From assembly GCA_050287725.1 (NCBI GenBank), contig JBNKCL010000039.1, positions 1-64,000 on the forward strand: a stretch of 64,000 bases of DNA, given 5' to 3'. The translations under genes and the position numbers were made by a program. Below, in pieces: positions 8,809-16,197 of this stretch (its first letter is position 1; each line of letters starts with the position of its first letter). The notes under the pieces were generated by a model. That model saw only the letters and a list, made by a program, of their open reading frames with translations, did no database searches and had not been told where the DNA came from. The DNA is from CBFDBF01 sp050287725 (lineage in GTDB: Bacteria > Pseudomonadota > Gammaproteobacteria > Chromatiales > Chromatiaceae).

Positions 8809-9438
8809 ATGATTCCAGCATCAGAAGCGCTCGCCCGCCTGCGGGAGGGTAATCAACGGTTTGTGTCGGAGACCTCGAGCCATAATCCTTTGACATTCCA
8901 GGAGCGCCGCGGGGAACTGACGGCGGGTCAGGAACCGTTTGCGGTGATTCTCGGTTGCTCCGACTCGCGGGTGCCGGTGGAGATCGTGTTCGACCAGGGG
9001 TTGGGCGATCTGTTCGTGATCCGGGTTGCGGGCAATATCGTGGCGCCGTCCCAAATCGGCAGTGTCGAGTTCGCCGCGGAGCGCTACGGGACTCGCCTGG
9101 TGGTGGTGCTCGGGCACTCCCAATGCGGTGCCGTTCAGGCGACGCTGGAGCAGTTGCAGTGCCCGGTGGAGACCCAGTCGCGGAATCTGCGCTCCATCGT
9201 CGACCGGATCGGTCCCTCCATCGAGGGACTGCTGGCTACGGAATACCGGCAGCAGCCGGATGCGTTGATGCGGCAGGCGGTGCGCGCGAATATCCGCGCC
9301 TCCGCGAACCATCTGCGTCACGGATCCCGGGTAATTGAACAGTTGATCCAGAGCGATGGTCTCATGGTGATAGGGGCCGAGTATTCGCTGGAGACGGGGG
9401 GCGTGGATTTCTTTGACGGTGTTCCCACGGTCGGCTGA
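8809..9438 (+). CDS. beta-class carbonic anhydrase
   Basis: The 209-aa enzyme interconverts CO2 and bicarbonate using zinc. The ligand motifs are visible: CSDSR for the first Cys and the Asp/Arg dyad, and HSQCGA for the His and second Cys. It belongs to the bacterial beta class with the N-terminal ALARLREGNQRF helix. I chose ATG 8809, which has GGAAGAAG upstream; an in-frame GTG at 8788 would add seven residues. No signal peptide is seen, so it should be cytoplasmic. In an autotroph or nitrogen fixer it would supply bicarbonate for carboxylation; that context is inferred. The wrbA-like gene follows after 66 bases. Confidence 0.93.
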   Translation: MIPASEALARLREGNQRFVSETSSHNPLTFQERRGELTAGQEPFAVILGCSDSRVPVEIVFDQGLGDLFVIRVAGNIVAPSQIGSVEFAAERYGTRLVVVLGHSQCGAVQATLEQLQCPVETQSRNLRSIVDRIGPSIEGLLATEYRQQPDALMRQAVRANIRASANHLRHGSRVIEQLIQSDGLMVIGAEYSLETGGVDFFDGVPTVG

Positions 9439-9504
9439 TTGCGGACGGGTGCGACCGTCCGGGTATCCGATTCCGGGATCCGGAACCGAAATAGGGAGGT
9501 TGTT

Positions 9505-10116
9505 ATGAAGGTATTGATTGTTTACTACTCGATGTATGGGCATGTCTACCGAATGGCGCAGGCGGCGGCCGAGGGGGCGCGAAGGGTTAAAGGGGCGGAT
9601 GTCGTAATTCGCCGGGTGCCCGAGACCCTGCCGTCAGAGGTGCTGGAGAAGATGGGGGCCGTCGAGACCTTGAAGCAACAGGCGGACATCCCGGTCTGCA
9701 CTGTGGATGAACTGGGAGAGGCCGACGCGGTGATCTTCGGAACGCCGACACGCTTCGGCAATATGTGCGGCCAGATGCGGCAGTTTCTGGATGCGACCGG
9801 CAAGCTTTGGGTGAGCGGGGCGTTGGTCGGTAAGGTCGGCGGCGTCTTGACCAGTTCCAATACCCAGCATGGCGGGCAGGAGTCGACCATCCTGAGTTTT
9901 CACATCACACTGCTGCATCTGGGCATGGTGATCGCGGGTCTGCCGTACGCTTACCAGGGTCAGATGACCATGGAGGAGATCAGCGGTTGTTCCCCCTACG
10001 GCGCCTCGACCGTCGCTGGAGCGGATGGGAGCCGGACACCCAATGAAGTGGAACTGGAGGGAGCGCGATACCAGGGTGAATATATTGCGAAGCTGGCGGC
10101 AAAACTCACGGCCTGA
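9505..10116 (+). CDS. wrbA: NAD(P)H:quinone oxidoreductase, WrbA family
   Basis: The 203-aa flavodoxin-fold protein begins MKVLIVYYSMYGHVYRMAQA, which holds the FMN phosphate-binding loop. It has the family segments FGTPTRFGNMCGQMRQFLD and TQHGGQESTI. WrbA enzymes reduce quinones by two electrons with NAD(P)H and bind FMN as tetramers. ATG 9505 is preceded by GGGAGG at a normal distance. The frame is open 22 codons further upstream without a better site. A small secreted-protein gene starts 4 bases after its stop. Confidence 0.93.
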   Translation: MKVLIVYYSMYGHVYRMAQAAAEGARRVKGADVVIRRVPETLPSEVLEKMGAVETLKQQADIPVCTVDELGEADAVIFGTPTRFGNMCGQMRQFLDATGKLWVSGALVGKVGGVLTSSNTQHGGQESTILSFHITLLHLGMVIAGLPYAYQGQMTMEEISGCSPYGASTVAGADGSRTPNEVELEGARYQGEYIAKLAAKLTA

Positions 10117-10120
10117 CCCG

Positions 10121-10567
10121 ATGAGCCGGCGTTCGTTCCTGCTGCGGGTTGTGCCGATCTTTGCGGCTCTGTTTCTGGCGGCGTTCGACGGAAACGCGGA
10201 TTCGTCGCAACAGCAGTTTCTTTCTGAGTTCGTAGCCGGGCGGTATCAGTTGATCGGGCAGGGACCGGATTCGGACCGGACCTATTCCGGACAGGTGGAG
10301 ATCTTTTCGGAATCCGGGAAACTGCGGTTCAGGCGGATCGTTGCCGGCAACACGGTGAACGGGGAGGCCGCCGTCGAGGCGGCGGCGGGCGGTGAGGCGA
10401 GCGTGTTGCGAATGCGGTTCAAGAAAAACGGTGTGGCCTACGAGAGTACCTGCCTGGTACAGGGCGATCTGGATAACTATGCGCGGATCAGCTGTTATCT
10501 CTACCGCCAGGACGGCGCCACGCAGAAGCCCGGGATGGAGGCGCTGTTTATTCAGCCGCCGCAATAG
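10121..10567 (+). CDS. small exported protein of unknown function
   Basis: The 148-aa product starts MSRRSFLLRVVPIFAALFLA and continues AAFDGNA, a signal peptide with probable cleavage near residue 25. The mature part (about 120 residues) is soluble and beta-rich looking, with phrases such as TYSGQVEIFSESGKLRFRR. I recognise no family. The start at 10121 lies just after the wrbA stop, so the two are probably co-transcribed. An upstream in-frame ATG inside wrbA would destroy the signal peptide position. It converges with the thioesterase gene 6 bases away. Confidence 0.65.
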   Translation: MSRRSFLLRVVPIFAALFLAAFDGNADSSQQQFLSEFVAGRYQLIGQGPDSDRTYSGQVEIFSESGKLRFRRIVAGNTVNGEAAVEAAAGGEASVLRMRFKKNGVAYESTCLVQGDLDNYARISCYLYRQDGATQKPGMEALFIQPPQ

Positions 10568-10573
10568 GGTCTG

Positions 10574-10933
10574 CTATTCCGGCGGCAGCGCCTGCTTCTC
10601 TCCCTGATTGTTGAGGCATACGAATGTGATGCCGGTGGAGAAGACCTTCTCTTCCTCGCCGGTTTCGATGTCGTCGCAATAGACGTTCACGTCATAGCGG
10701 ACCGAGGTACGTCCCGCTGTTTGCCTTTGTGATACGAAGCGCAGGACCGAGCCCTGGTGGATGCTTTTGCGGAACTCCACGCGGTCCATGCCGATGGTGA
10801 CGAAGTTGCAGCCGGGGTAGTCCTTGCTGGCGGCGATCCATGCGACCTCATCCACCCACTGTAACAGATAGCCGCCGAACAGATAGCCGTAGTGGTTTAA
10901 GTAGCCGGGCAGAACCAGTTTGAAGTTTTCCAT
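10574..10933 (-). CDS. acyl-CoA thioesterase, hotdog fold (YciA-like)
   Basis: The 119-aa protein has the single-hotdog pattern of acyl-CoA hydrolases. HYGYLFGGYLLQWVDEVAWIAA holds the central helix with the catalytic Asp, then TIGMDRVEFRKSIHQGSVLRF forms the strands. Such enzymes hydrolyse acyl-CoA to free acid and CoA as dimers or hexamers. Substrate length cannot be read from the sequence. It is monocistronic, separated from the upstream TPR gene by an 11-bp GC-rich hairpin. Confidence 0.85.
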   Translation of the reverse strand: MENFKLVLPGYLNHYGYLFGGYLLQWVDEVAWIAASKDYPGCNFVTIGMDRVEFRKSIHQGSVLRFVSQRQTAGRTSVRYDVNVYCDDIETGEEEKVFSTGITFVCLNNQGEKQALPPE

Positions 10934-10976
10934 GGTGCGGACTCGCTAGTAGTGGAGTCCGCCATGATAACGGAAG

Positions 10977-11006
10977 CGACCGGCCGCGCCAAAGTGCGGC
11001 CGGTCG
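10977..11006 (-). terminator. GC-rich hairpin, probable terminator of the 11-15 kb operon
   Basis: CGACCGGCCGC at 10977-10987 is a perfect 11-bp inverted repeat of 10996-11006 with an 8-base loop. It sits 12 bases past the TPR gene stop. There is no U tract, so intrinsic termination is uncertain. Confidence 0.45.
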
Positions 11007-11018
11007 AATCCGCGGTCG

Positions 11019-11690
11019 TCAGAGATTCTCTTTCTGTTTGTCCCAGGCCTTTTGCAATGCTTCCTTGATCTCTTCCGCGCGCCCGGCGTCCGCCACCTCG
11101 CGGCCGGGGCGCGGTGTCGCATTCAGCGCTTTGTTCAACTGCTGGATCGCCTGGTTATAGTCGCCGGCCTCGATCAGATAGTCGCCGTAGAAATAGTTCG
11201 GATCGATCCCGTCCGGATTGATCTGGAGCGCTTTTTCCAGATAGGTGCGGGCCTGTTTCATGTCTCCAAACCCGAGCGGCCAACCGGGGACCTGATAATA
11301 GAGACTGCCCAGGGTGGTATAGACCGAACCGTTCAGCGCGTTCGGATCGATCTGCTCGGCCTCCAGCAGCAGATCGCGTGCCTGGGTGACCAGGCCGAGG
11401 GCGGCGAACGATTCCAGCCCGCGTTTCTCTCCCGCCAGGCTGGCAAGGATGATCGCTTCCCAGATCTTCGGTCCCGCCTCCTGCGGATGGGCTGCGGTTA
11501 CTGCGTGCGCCTGTTCCTCCAGTTTTTCAAAAGCATCCTTTCGTTGCTTTTCAGGGGTGTTGTATTTGATCTGCGCCCACTGATTTTGAAGCTGGATCAC
11601 TTCGTCGCTCGGGGCTTCCGCCGCCAGTAACGATGTGCTGAACAGCAGGGTGCAGAGCCATAAGGCTAATTGTGGTGTCACTTTATTCAT
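11019..11690 (-). CDS. exported TPR-repeat protein
   Basis: The 223-aa protein starts MNKVTPQLALWLCTLLFSTS and has a signal peptide ending near LLAAEA. The mature region contains TPR-like helical pairs, for example ARTYLEKALQINPDGIDPNYF and AIQQLNKAL. TPRs are protein-interaction scaffolds, so it probably acts in the periplasm in a complex. Start 11690 has GGAGG nine bases upstream; the frame begins eight codons earlier. It is the last gene of the hemolysin-family/acyl-ligase operon, 20 bases after the dehydrogenase stop. Its role in that pathway is unknown. Confidence 0.75.
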   Translation of the reverse strand: MNKVTPQLALWLCTLLFSTSLLAAEAPSDEVIQLQNQWAQIKYNTPEKQRKDAFEKLEEQAHAVTAAHPQEAGPKIWEAIILASLAGEKRGLESFAALGLVTQARDLLLEAEQIDPNALNGSVYTTLGSLYYQVPGWPLGFGDMKQARTYLEKALQINPDGIDPNYFYGDYLIEAGDYNQAIQQLNKALNATPRPGREVADAGRAEEIKEALQKAWDKQKENL

Positions 11691-11710
11691 CGGAATATTC
11701 CTCCGCTTCT

Positions 11711-12511
11711 TCAATATTCACGCGCGAACCGTTCCATGATGCGGTTCTGTTTTGCCAAAGCCGCATCCACCAGTCGGGGAAGCAGCGAATTAATACGAAC
11801 GAACAACGATTCCGGCCAACCGAGATAGACATCTTTGCGTTCCTTCTCAATGGCGGTGACGATGCGATCCGCCACCCATTCCGGGCTGTCCATGTTCATC
11901 TTCACCGCGGCGGCCATCTGCAGGGTCGCCTCCGTATTCAGCGGTGTACGGACGGCGCGCGGGGCGACGTAGGTTACCCCTACGCCGCTGTCCGCCAGTT
12001 CGCGCCGTAGTGCCTCAGAGAATCCACGCAACCCCGCCTTGCTGGCCGAATAGGCGGTGAACCAGGCGAATCCGATGGAGCCGAAGGTGGAGCCGACATT
12101 GACGATGCGCCCCGAACCCTGCGACAGGAGACGTGGCAGCAGCGAGCGAGTAAGCAGGATCGGCGCCCCCAGATTGAGACGGATGATGGTGTCCAGTCGC
12201 TCCGGATCTTCTTCCGCCAGAGGGTGAAAGCTCGATGCCCCGGCGTTGTTGATGAGCAGGTCCACCCCGCCCAGGCCGGTGGCCGCCTGTTGCGCCGCGC
12301 GGTCGCAGGCGGCGGCATCGGTCAGATCGGCGATCACCGAGACACAATGATGACCCGCGTGTGTCAGCTCGGTGTGTAGTGATTGCAGTGATTCAGCGCT
12401 GCGACCGACCAGGGCCAGCCGCGCGCCGCGCGCCGCCAGGGCGCGTGCCAGGGCCGTTCCGATACCTCCGCCGGCCCCGGTCAGGATGACGCGTTTACCT
12501 TCAAGTTGCAT
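11711..12511 (-). CDS. short-chain dehydrogenase/reductase (SDR)
   Basis: The 266-aa oxidoreductase has the Rossmann start VILTGAGGGIGTALARALA (TGxxxGIG), the NNAG motif in LLINNAGASSF, and a catalytic triad with YSASKAG (YxxxK). It is a classical SDR using NAD(P)H. I chose ATG 12511 because it places the glycine motif at residue 11. The C-terminal segment VYLGWPESLFVRINSLLPRLVD resembles SDRs that act on lipids or long-chain ketones. In this operon a reduction of an acyl-derived carbonyl is plausible, but that is inference. Confidence 0.9.
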   Translation of the reverse strand: MQLEGKRVILTGAGGGIGTALARALAARGARLALVGRSAESLQSLHTELTHAGHHCVSVIADLTDAAACDRAAQQAATGLGGVDLLINNAGASSFHPLAEEDPERLDTIIRLNLGAPILLTRSLLPRLLSQGSGRIVNVGSTFGSIGFAWFTAYSASKAGLRGFSEALRRELADSGVGVTYVAPRAVRTPLNTEATLQMAAAVKMNMDSPEWVADRIVTAIEKERKDVYLGWPESLFVRINSLLPRLVDAALAKQNRIMERFAREY

Positions 12512-12543
12512 GTGTTTTCTCCACGCTGATTGCCCGATTGAGA

Positions 12544-13209
12544 TCAAGCGGCAAGGCGCTGCCGCGGCAGGGCGCGGAAGATGTCGCCGTAGAGGCGGTA
12601 AAAGACCTTGGCCGTGTGGATTACGCACTGACGGTCCGCCTCGGATTCGAGTTTGTTCACCACCTCTTCGTAGAACTGCATGTGACTGACATCCAGCGAA
12701 CCGTGGCTGCGCAGATAGGTGAATGCGCCGTCCGGCAGACCGAGGGCGGCCTGGATCTTGTCCGCGGCGGACAGGGCGATCTGGATGCTGGTGCCCTCCA
12801 GCACCAGCACCATACCGAGCAGACCGACCGGATTGACCCGTTGCACCAGATCGTAGGCGTAGGCCACCATCAGCTCCGTCGTGATCTCCGGTTCATCGTT
12901 GCGGATCGCCTCCCGGTCCATGCCGCAGGCCACGAGGTCGTCGAGGATCCACTCCTGATGCCCGATCTCTTCACTGATGTAATGGGCCATGGCGTCGCGC
13001 AGCCACTCGGCCTGGTGGGGAACCCTGGCTCCGCAGGCCATCAGCAGCGGGGTGGTGTGTTTGACGTGGTGGTAAGCCTGCGTGAGGAACGCGATATAAC
13101 TGTCGCGTCCCAGCCGCCCGGCCGCACCCTCGACGATGAACGGGATGGAAAGCAGCTCGGCGCGTTCCGTCATGGTTTCGTGTTTGAGGCGTTCGAAAAA
13201 GTTGGTCAT
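12544..13209 (-). CDS. heme-oxygenase-like (TenA/HDO-type) putative diiron oxidase
   Basis: The 221-aa all-helical protein resembles the TenA/PqqC/iron-containing redox enzyme superfamily. Candidate metal ligands are E81-x2-H84 (SEEIGHQEW), E138 (LVLEGTS), and H169-x3-D173-x2-H176 (SHGSLDVSH). This is the ligand pattern of heme-oxygenase-like diiron oxidases such as UndA and CADD, and unlike thiaminases, which lack it. Such enzymes use O2 to cut or oxidise fatty acids and amino acids. The start overlaps the stop of the acyl-AMP ligase by four bases (ATGA), so the two are translationally coupled. The substrate is unknown; an acyl-AMP or acyl derivative made by the ligase is the natural guess. 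Ligand assignment is by eye and needs a model. Confidence 0.75.
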   Translation of the reverse strand: MTNFFERLKHETMTERAELLSIPFIVEGAAGRLGRDSYIAFLTQAYHHVKHTTPLLMACGARVPHQAEWLRDAMAHYISEEIGHQEWILDDLVACGMDREAIRNDEPEITTELMVAYAYDLVQRVNPVGLLGMVLVLEGTSIQIALSAADKIQAALGLPDGAFTYLRSHGSLDVSHMQFYEEVVNKLESEADRQCVIHTAKVFYRLYGDIFRALPRQRLAA

Positions 13210-14696
13210 AGGGTCATCTCCTCTTCTATGTAATATTGTTCTATGCGTCTTCCGTAATGTGCCCACAACGTGCCCCGCCGCAGACGCCCGGTGGCGGTGA
13301 GTTGGCCGTTGTTGAGGCTGAAGGGTTCGTCCACCGGCAGCCAACGGGAGACCCGGGCATAGTCCGGCAGCGAGTGGTTGACGGTCGCCAGGGCCTCTCC
13401 GATGGCGGCTTCATCGGCGCCGGGGGCCGGCAGAATCAGCGCCAGATTCCAGGGACGCGCCTCGCCGAACACCGCCGCCTGGAGTATTGCGGGTTGCAGG
13501 ATCAGCTCCCGCTCCACCCACTCCGGCGCCACGTTGCGGCCGAAGGCGGTGATGAAGAGGTTTTTCCGGCGCCCGGTCAGATGCAGGAATCCGTCGTCAT
13601 CCAGGTGGCCCAGGTCACCGGTGCGCCACCAGCCTTGTTCCAACTCCGGCGCTTCGCCGCCGAGGTAGCCGCGAAACAGGTTGCCGCGTACCAGGACCTC
13701 GCCGGTGGGATCGATTCGGATCTCAATATGCGGCAGCGGTTTTCCGACCGATCCGCTGCGATTCGATTGCGGTTGGTTCATGGCGACCACCGAGGCGCAT
13801 TCCGAGAGACCGTATCCTTCGTACACCGGCAGGTTCAGGCGTTGCGCCTGCTGCAACAGACGCGGCGAGACCGGCGCTCCGCCCACCGCCAGGAAGCGCA
13901 GATGTCCGGGGGCCTGCCGCCCGGTGGCCACCAGCCGTTGCAGCATGCCGGGGGTGAGGATGGCGCTGGCGGCGCGGAATTTGGTCAAGGCGCCCGCCAT
14001 CACCTCCGCGTCCAGGCCGGCCGCTCCCATGATTCCGGTCTGGTGGGCCGGCGGCAGTACCGTGGTGAGTCCGGCCAGCAGCGGGGCGTAAACCCCGCCG
14101 ATGTTTTCCAGCAGCACCGCCAGCGGGGTAAGGCAGAGATGCCGGTCGTTGTTACCCAGGGGTGCGACTTCGGCCAGAGAAGCGGCCACTTCCGCCATGG
14201 CGGATGCTTCCAGCATGACCCCCTTGGGTTCTCCGGTGGTGCCGGAGGTGTAGGTGATCTTGGCGATGCCGGAGGGCAGATCGGTCTCTCCCGCGGGCTG
14301 CAACAGGACCAGGACCAACTCTTCTCCCGCCACCCGGAGGGATACGGTAGCGGCGGTCCCGGTGAGGTCTATGCCGGTGAGGGCCGCAGGAGAGGGCGTG
14401 AGGATCGCCTGGGCGCCGGTCTGCTCCAGGCAGTGCCGGATCTGTCCCGGGGAAAAGAACGGCGGCAGCGGCACCAGGGTGATCCCGGCCAGCAGTGCGG
14501 CCAGATCGGCGACCACCCAGGGCGCTCCGTTGGGCAGCGCCAGGGCCAGCGCCGAGATGCCCCGGCGGGAGAGCTCGTCCGCCAGGGAGCGGACACAGGA
14601 CCAGAGGGTGGTGTAATCAAGCCGCCCGCCCGCCCATTCAACGGCGGAATGGGTGGGTCGGTGGGCGGCATGCTGCTTCAGGGCGGCGATCAGCAT
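13206..14696 (-). CDS. AMP-dependent acyl-CoA synthetase/ligase
   Basis: The 496-aa protein is an ANL-superfamily adenylate-forming enzyme. The P-loop-like motif TSGTTGEPKG is at about 150-159, YEGYGLSECASVV is the A5-type motif, WWRTGDLGHLDDDGF is A7, and GRRKNLFITAFGRNV is the hinge. It should activate a carboxylic acid, probably a fatty acid, as acyl-AMP and pass it to CoA or another acceptor. The C-terminal domain is shorter than in typical long-chain acyl-CoA ligases. It lies 6 bases after the hemolysin-family gene and overlaps the diiron oxidase gene, so all three are made together. Confidence 0.88.
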   Translation of the reverse strand: MLIAALKQHAAHRPTHSAVEWAGGRLDYTTLWSCVRSLADELSRRGISALALALPNGAPWVVADLAALLAGITLVPLPPFFSPGQIRHCLEQTGAQAILTPSPAALTGIDLTGTAATVSLRVAGEELVLVLLQPAGETDLPSGIAKITYTSGTTGEPKGVMLEASAMAEVAASLAEVAPLGNNDRHLCLTPLAVLLENIGGVYAPLLAGLTTVLPPAHQTGIMGAAGLDAEVMAGALTKFRAASAILTPGMLQRLVATGRQAPGHLRFLAVGGAPVSPRLLQQAQRLNLPVYEGYGLSECASVVAMNQPQSNRSGSVGKPLPHIEIRIDPTGEVLVRGNLFRGYLGGEAPELEQGWWRTGDLGHLDDDGFLHLTGRRKNLFITAFGRNVAPEWVERELILQPAILQAAVFGEARPWNLALILPAPGADEAAIGEALATVNHSLPDYARVSRWLPVDEPFSLNNGQLTATGRLRRGTLWAHYGRRIEQYYIEEEMTL

Positions 14697-14702
14697 TTCG
14701 GT

Positions 14703-15359
14703 TCAGGCCGCGCGCAGCCCCCCCATCTTTCCGGCCGCATGCCAGAGAGAGTGAAGGGTGCATTCCGTGGTGAAGCGGGCGTTCAGGCGCTCGAAACCGT
14801 ATGCCACCCGCCCCGCCATCACGGTCGGACTTTGCTCGTAGTAGCGGCCCCAATATGCGGCATTTTCGCCGAGTCTTTCCGGCAGCGCCGGCGCCAACTC
14901 CAGCAACGGGAGATCGAGTCGGCGGAAGGCGTTGCGCAGGATCGGTCCGGCCGTAAACACCACCCAGCCGGCGCCGGCGGCGTGCAGGTAGGCGGTCATG
15001 GCGGTGATCAGCCAGTTTCTTCCTCCGCCCCGGGTGACCGCCAGATTTCCCAGTTCTACGATCTCGGAACGGGCGATGTGGCAGCCGTTCTTGCTCGCCA
15101 GCAGCTGTTCCACCGGCTGATCCAGGTAACGTTCCAGAAACAGCGGTTCGGCCTCCGCAGAGCGCAGGCCCAGCACCCCCATCAACTCGCCGAGATCGTT
15201 GCGCAGTCCCAACAGGGAGGGCATGAATTCATGCACCTCGGCGCCCCACGACTGCCGGAAACTGGTTTGCACGAACTGCTCCAGTTCTTTCCGGTCCGGC
15301 TGCTGAGGCGATACTATTTCGATTTGGGTCGGTACTTGAACGGTAGCGGATGATTTCAT
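14703..15359 (-). CDS. thermostable hemolysin family protein (T_hemolysin)
   Basis: The 218-aa protein matches the family named after Vibrio thermostable hemolysin delta-VPH. Signatures are SWGAEVHEFMPSLLGLR, EPLFLERYLDQPVEQLL and EIVELGNLAVTRGGGRNW. There is no signal peptide or evident pore-forming segment. The layout, a helix, an EXVELGNLA strand and a following basic glycine-rich loop, resembles acyl-transferring GNAT or autoinducer-synthase folds, so an acyltransferase role is at least as likely as haemolysis (inference). I chose ATG 15359; the frame opens 18 codons upstream. It is the first gene of a five-gene operon and faces the QseB-like regulator across 175 bases. Confidence 0.82.
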   Translation of the reverse strand: MKSSATVQVPTQIEIVSPQQPDRKELEQFVQTSFRQSWGAEVHEFMPSLLGLRNDLGELMGVLGLRSAEAEPLFLERYLDQPVEQLLASKNGCHIARSEIVELGNLAVTRGGGRNWLITAMTAYLHAAGAGWVVFTAGPILRNAFRRLDLPLLELAPALPERLGENAAYWGRYYEQSPTVMAGRVAYGFERLNARFTTECTLHSLWHAAGKMGGLRAA

Positions 15360-15534
15360 CACCAAAGGGCTTCCTGCGATATGGCATATGCTTGAGTGGG
15401 TAAGGGTAGGCAAGGAAGCTTAAGTCAGACTTAAGAGAGGCCGGTTATGTTGCCCGGTGTGATGGGGCGCACACGAGAATGTCGGGGCCGGTTCGGATAT
15501 CCTTCAATTATCGTCCGAGAGTAAGGGAGATCAC

Positions 15535-16197
15535 ATGCGTGTTCTGATCGTGGAAGACGACAGGCTGTTGGGGGAGGGGTTGTGCGCCGGTCTCAAGCAG
15601 GAGGGCTATGCCGTAGACTGGCTGAAGGACGGCAGTCAGGTGAAGCACGTGCTGCAAGTGGAGCCTTTTGATGTCGTGGTTCTTGATCTCGGGTTGCCCG
15701 GATGCGACGGCATGGATCTGCTTGAGTGGATGCGAAAAGCGCGTCTGGAGATCCCGGTGCTCATATTGACCGCGCGCGATACGCAGGACGATAAGGTGCA
15801 GGGACTCGATCTCGGGGCGGATGACTATATGACCAAACCGTTTGACCTGGTCGAACTTTTCGCGCGGCTGCGGGCGTTGATCCGGCGCAGTCGCGGGCGG
15901 GCTACCCCGGTGATCGAATGGGGCGCACTGGTCCTCGACCCGAGCCGGCGCAGCGTGAGCTTCGAAGGACAGCCGGTGGAACTGTCGCCGCGCGAATATG
16001 CGGTCTTGGAAACCCTGCTGGAACACGGCGGGCGGGTCGTCAGCAGAAGCCGGTTGGCAGAGAGCGTCTATAGCTGGGATAACGATATTGAGAGTAACGC
16101 CCTGGAAGTTTATATCCATCATCTGCGGAAAAAGCTCGGCCCTGATCTGATTCGCACGGTTCGCGGGGTCGGCTATATGTTGCGGGACCAGAAATGA
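15535..16197 (+). CDS. OmpR-family response regulator (QseB/PmrA-like)
   Basis: The 220-aa protein has a receiver domain with the acidic pair EDD at the start, phospho-acceptor D51 in VVLDLGLPG, T in LTARD and K in TKPFD. A winged-helix DNA-binding domain follows (SPREYAVLETLLEHGGRVVSR). The sequence is closest in feel to QseB/PmrA regulators. It overlaps the sensor kinase gene by four bases (ATGA) and lies divergent from the acyl-ligase operon, which it may control; there is no direct proof of a binding site. Confidence 0.93.
   Translation: MRVLIVEDDRLLGEGLCAGLKQEGYAVDWLKDGSQVKHVLQVEPFDVVVLDLGLPGCDGMDLLEWMRKARLEIPVLILTARDTQDDKVQGLDLGADDYMTKPFDLVELFARLRALIRRSRGRATPVIEWGALVLDPSRRSVSFEGQPVELSPREYAVLETLLEHGGRVVSRSRLAESVYSWDNDIESNALEVYIHHLRKKLGPDLIRTVRGVGYMLRDQK

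Noticed and set aside
13236..15353. 705-codon frame antisense to the acyl ligase and hemolysin-family genes
   Set aside because: It spans two well-supported genes and is Gly/Gln/Arg-rich without domains.
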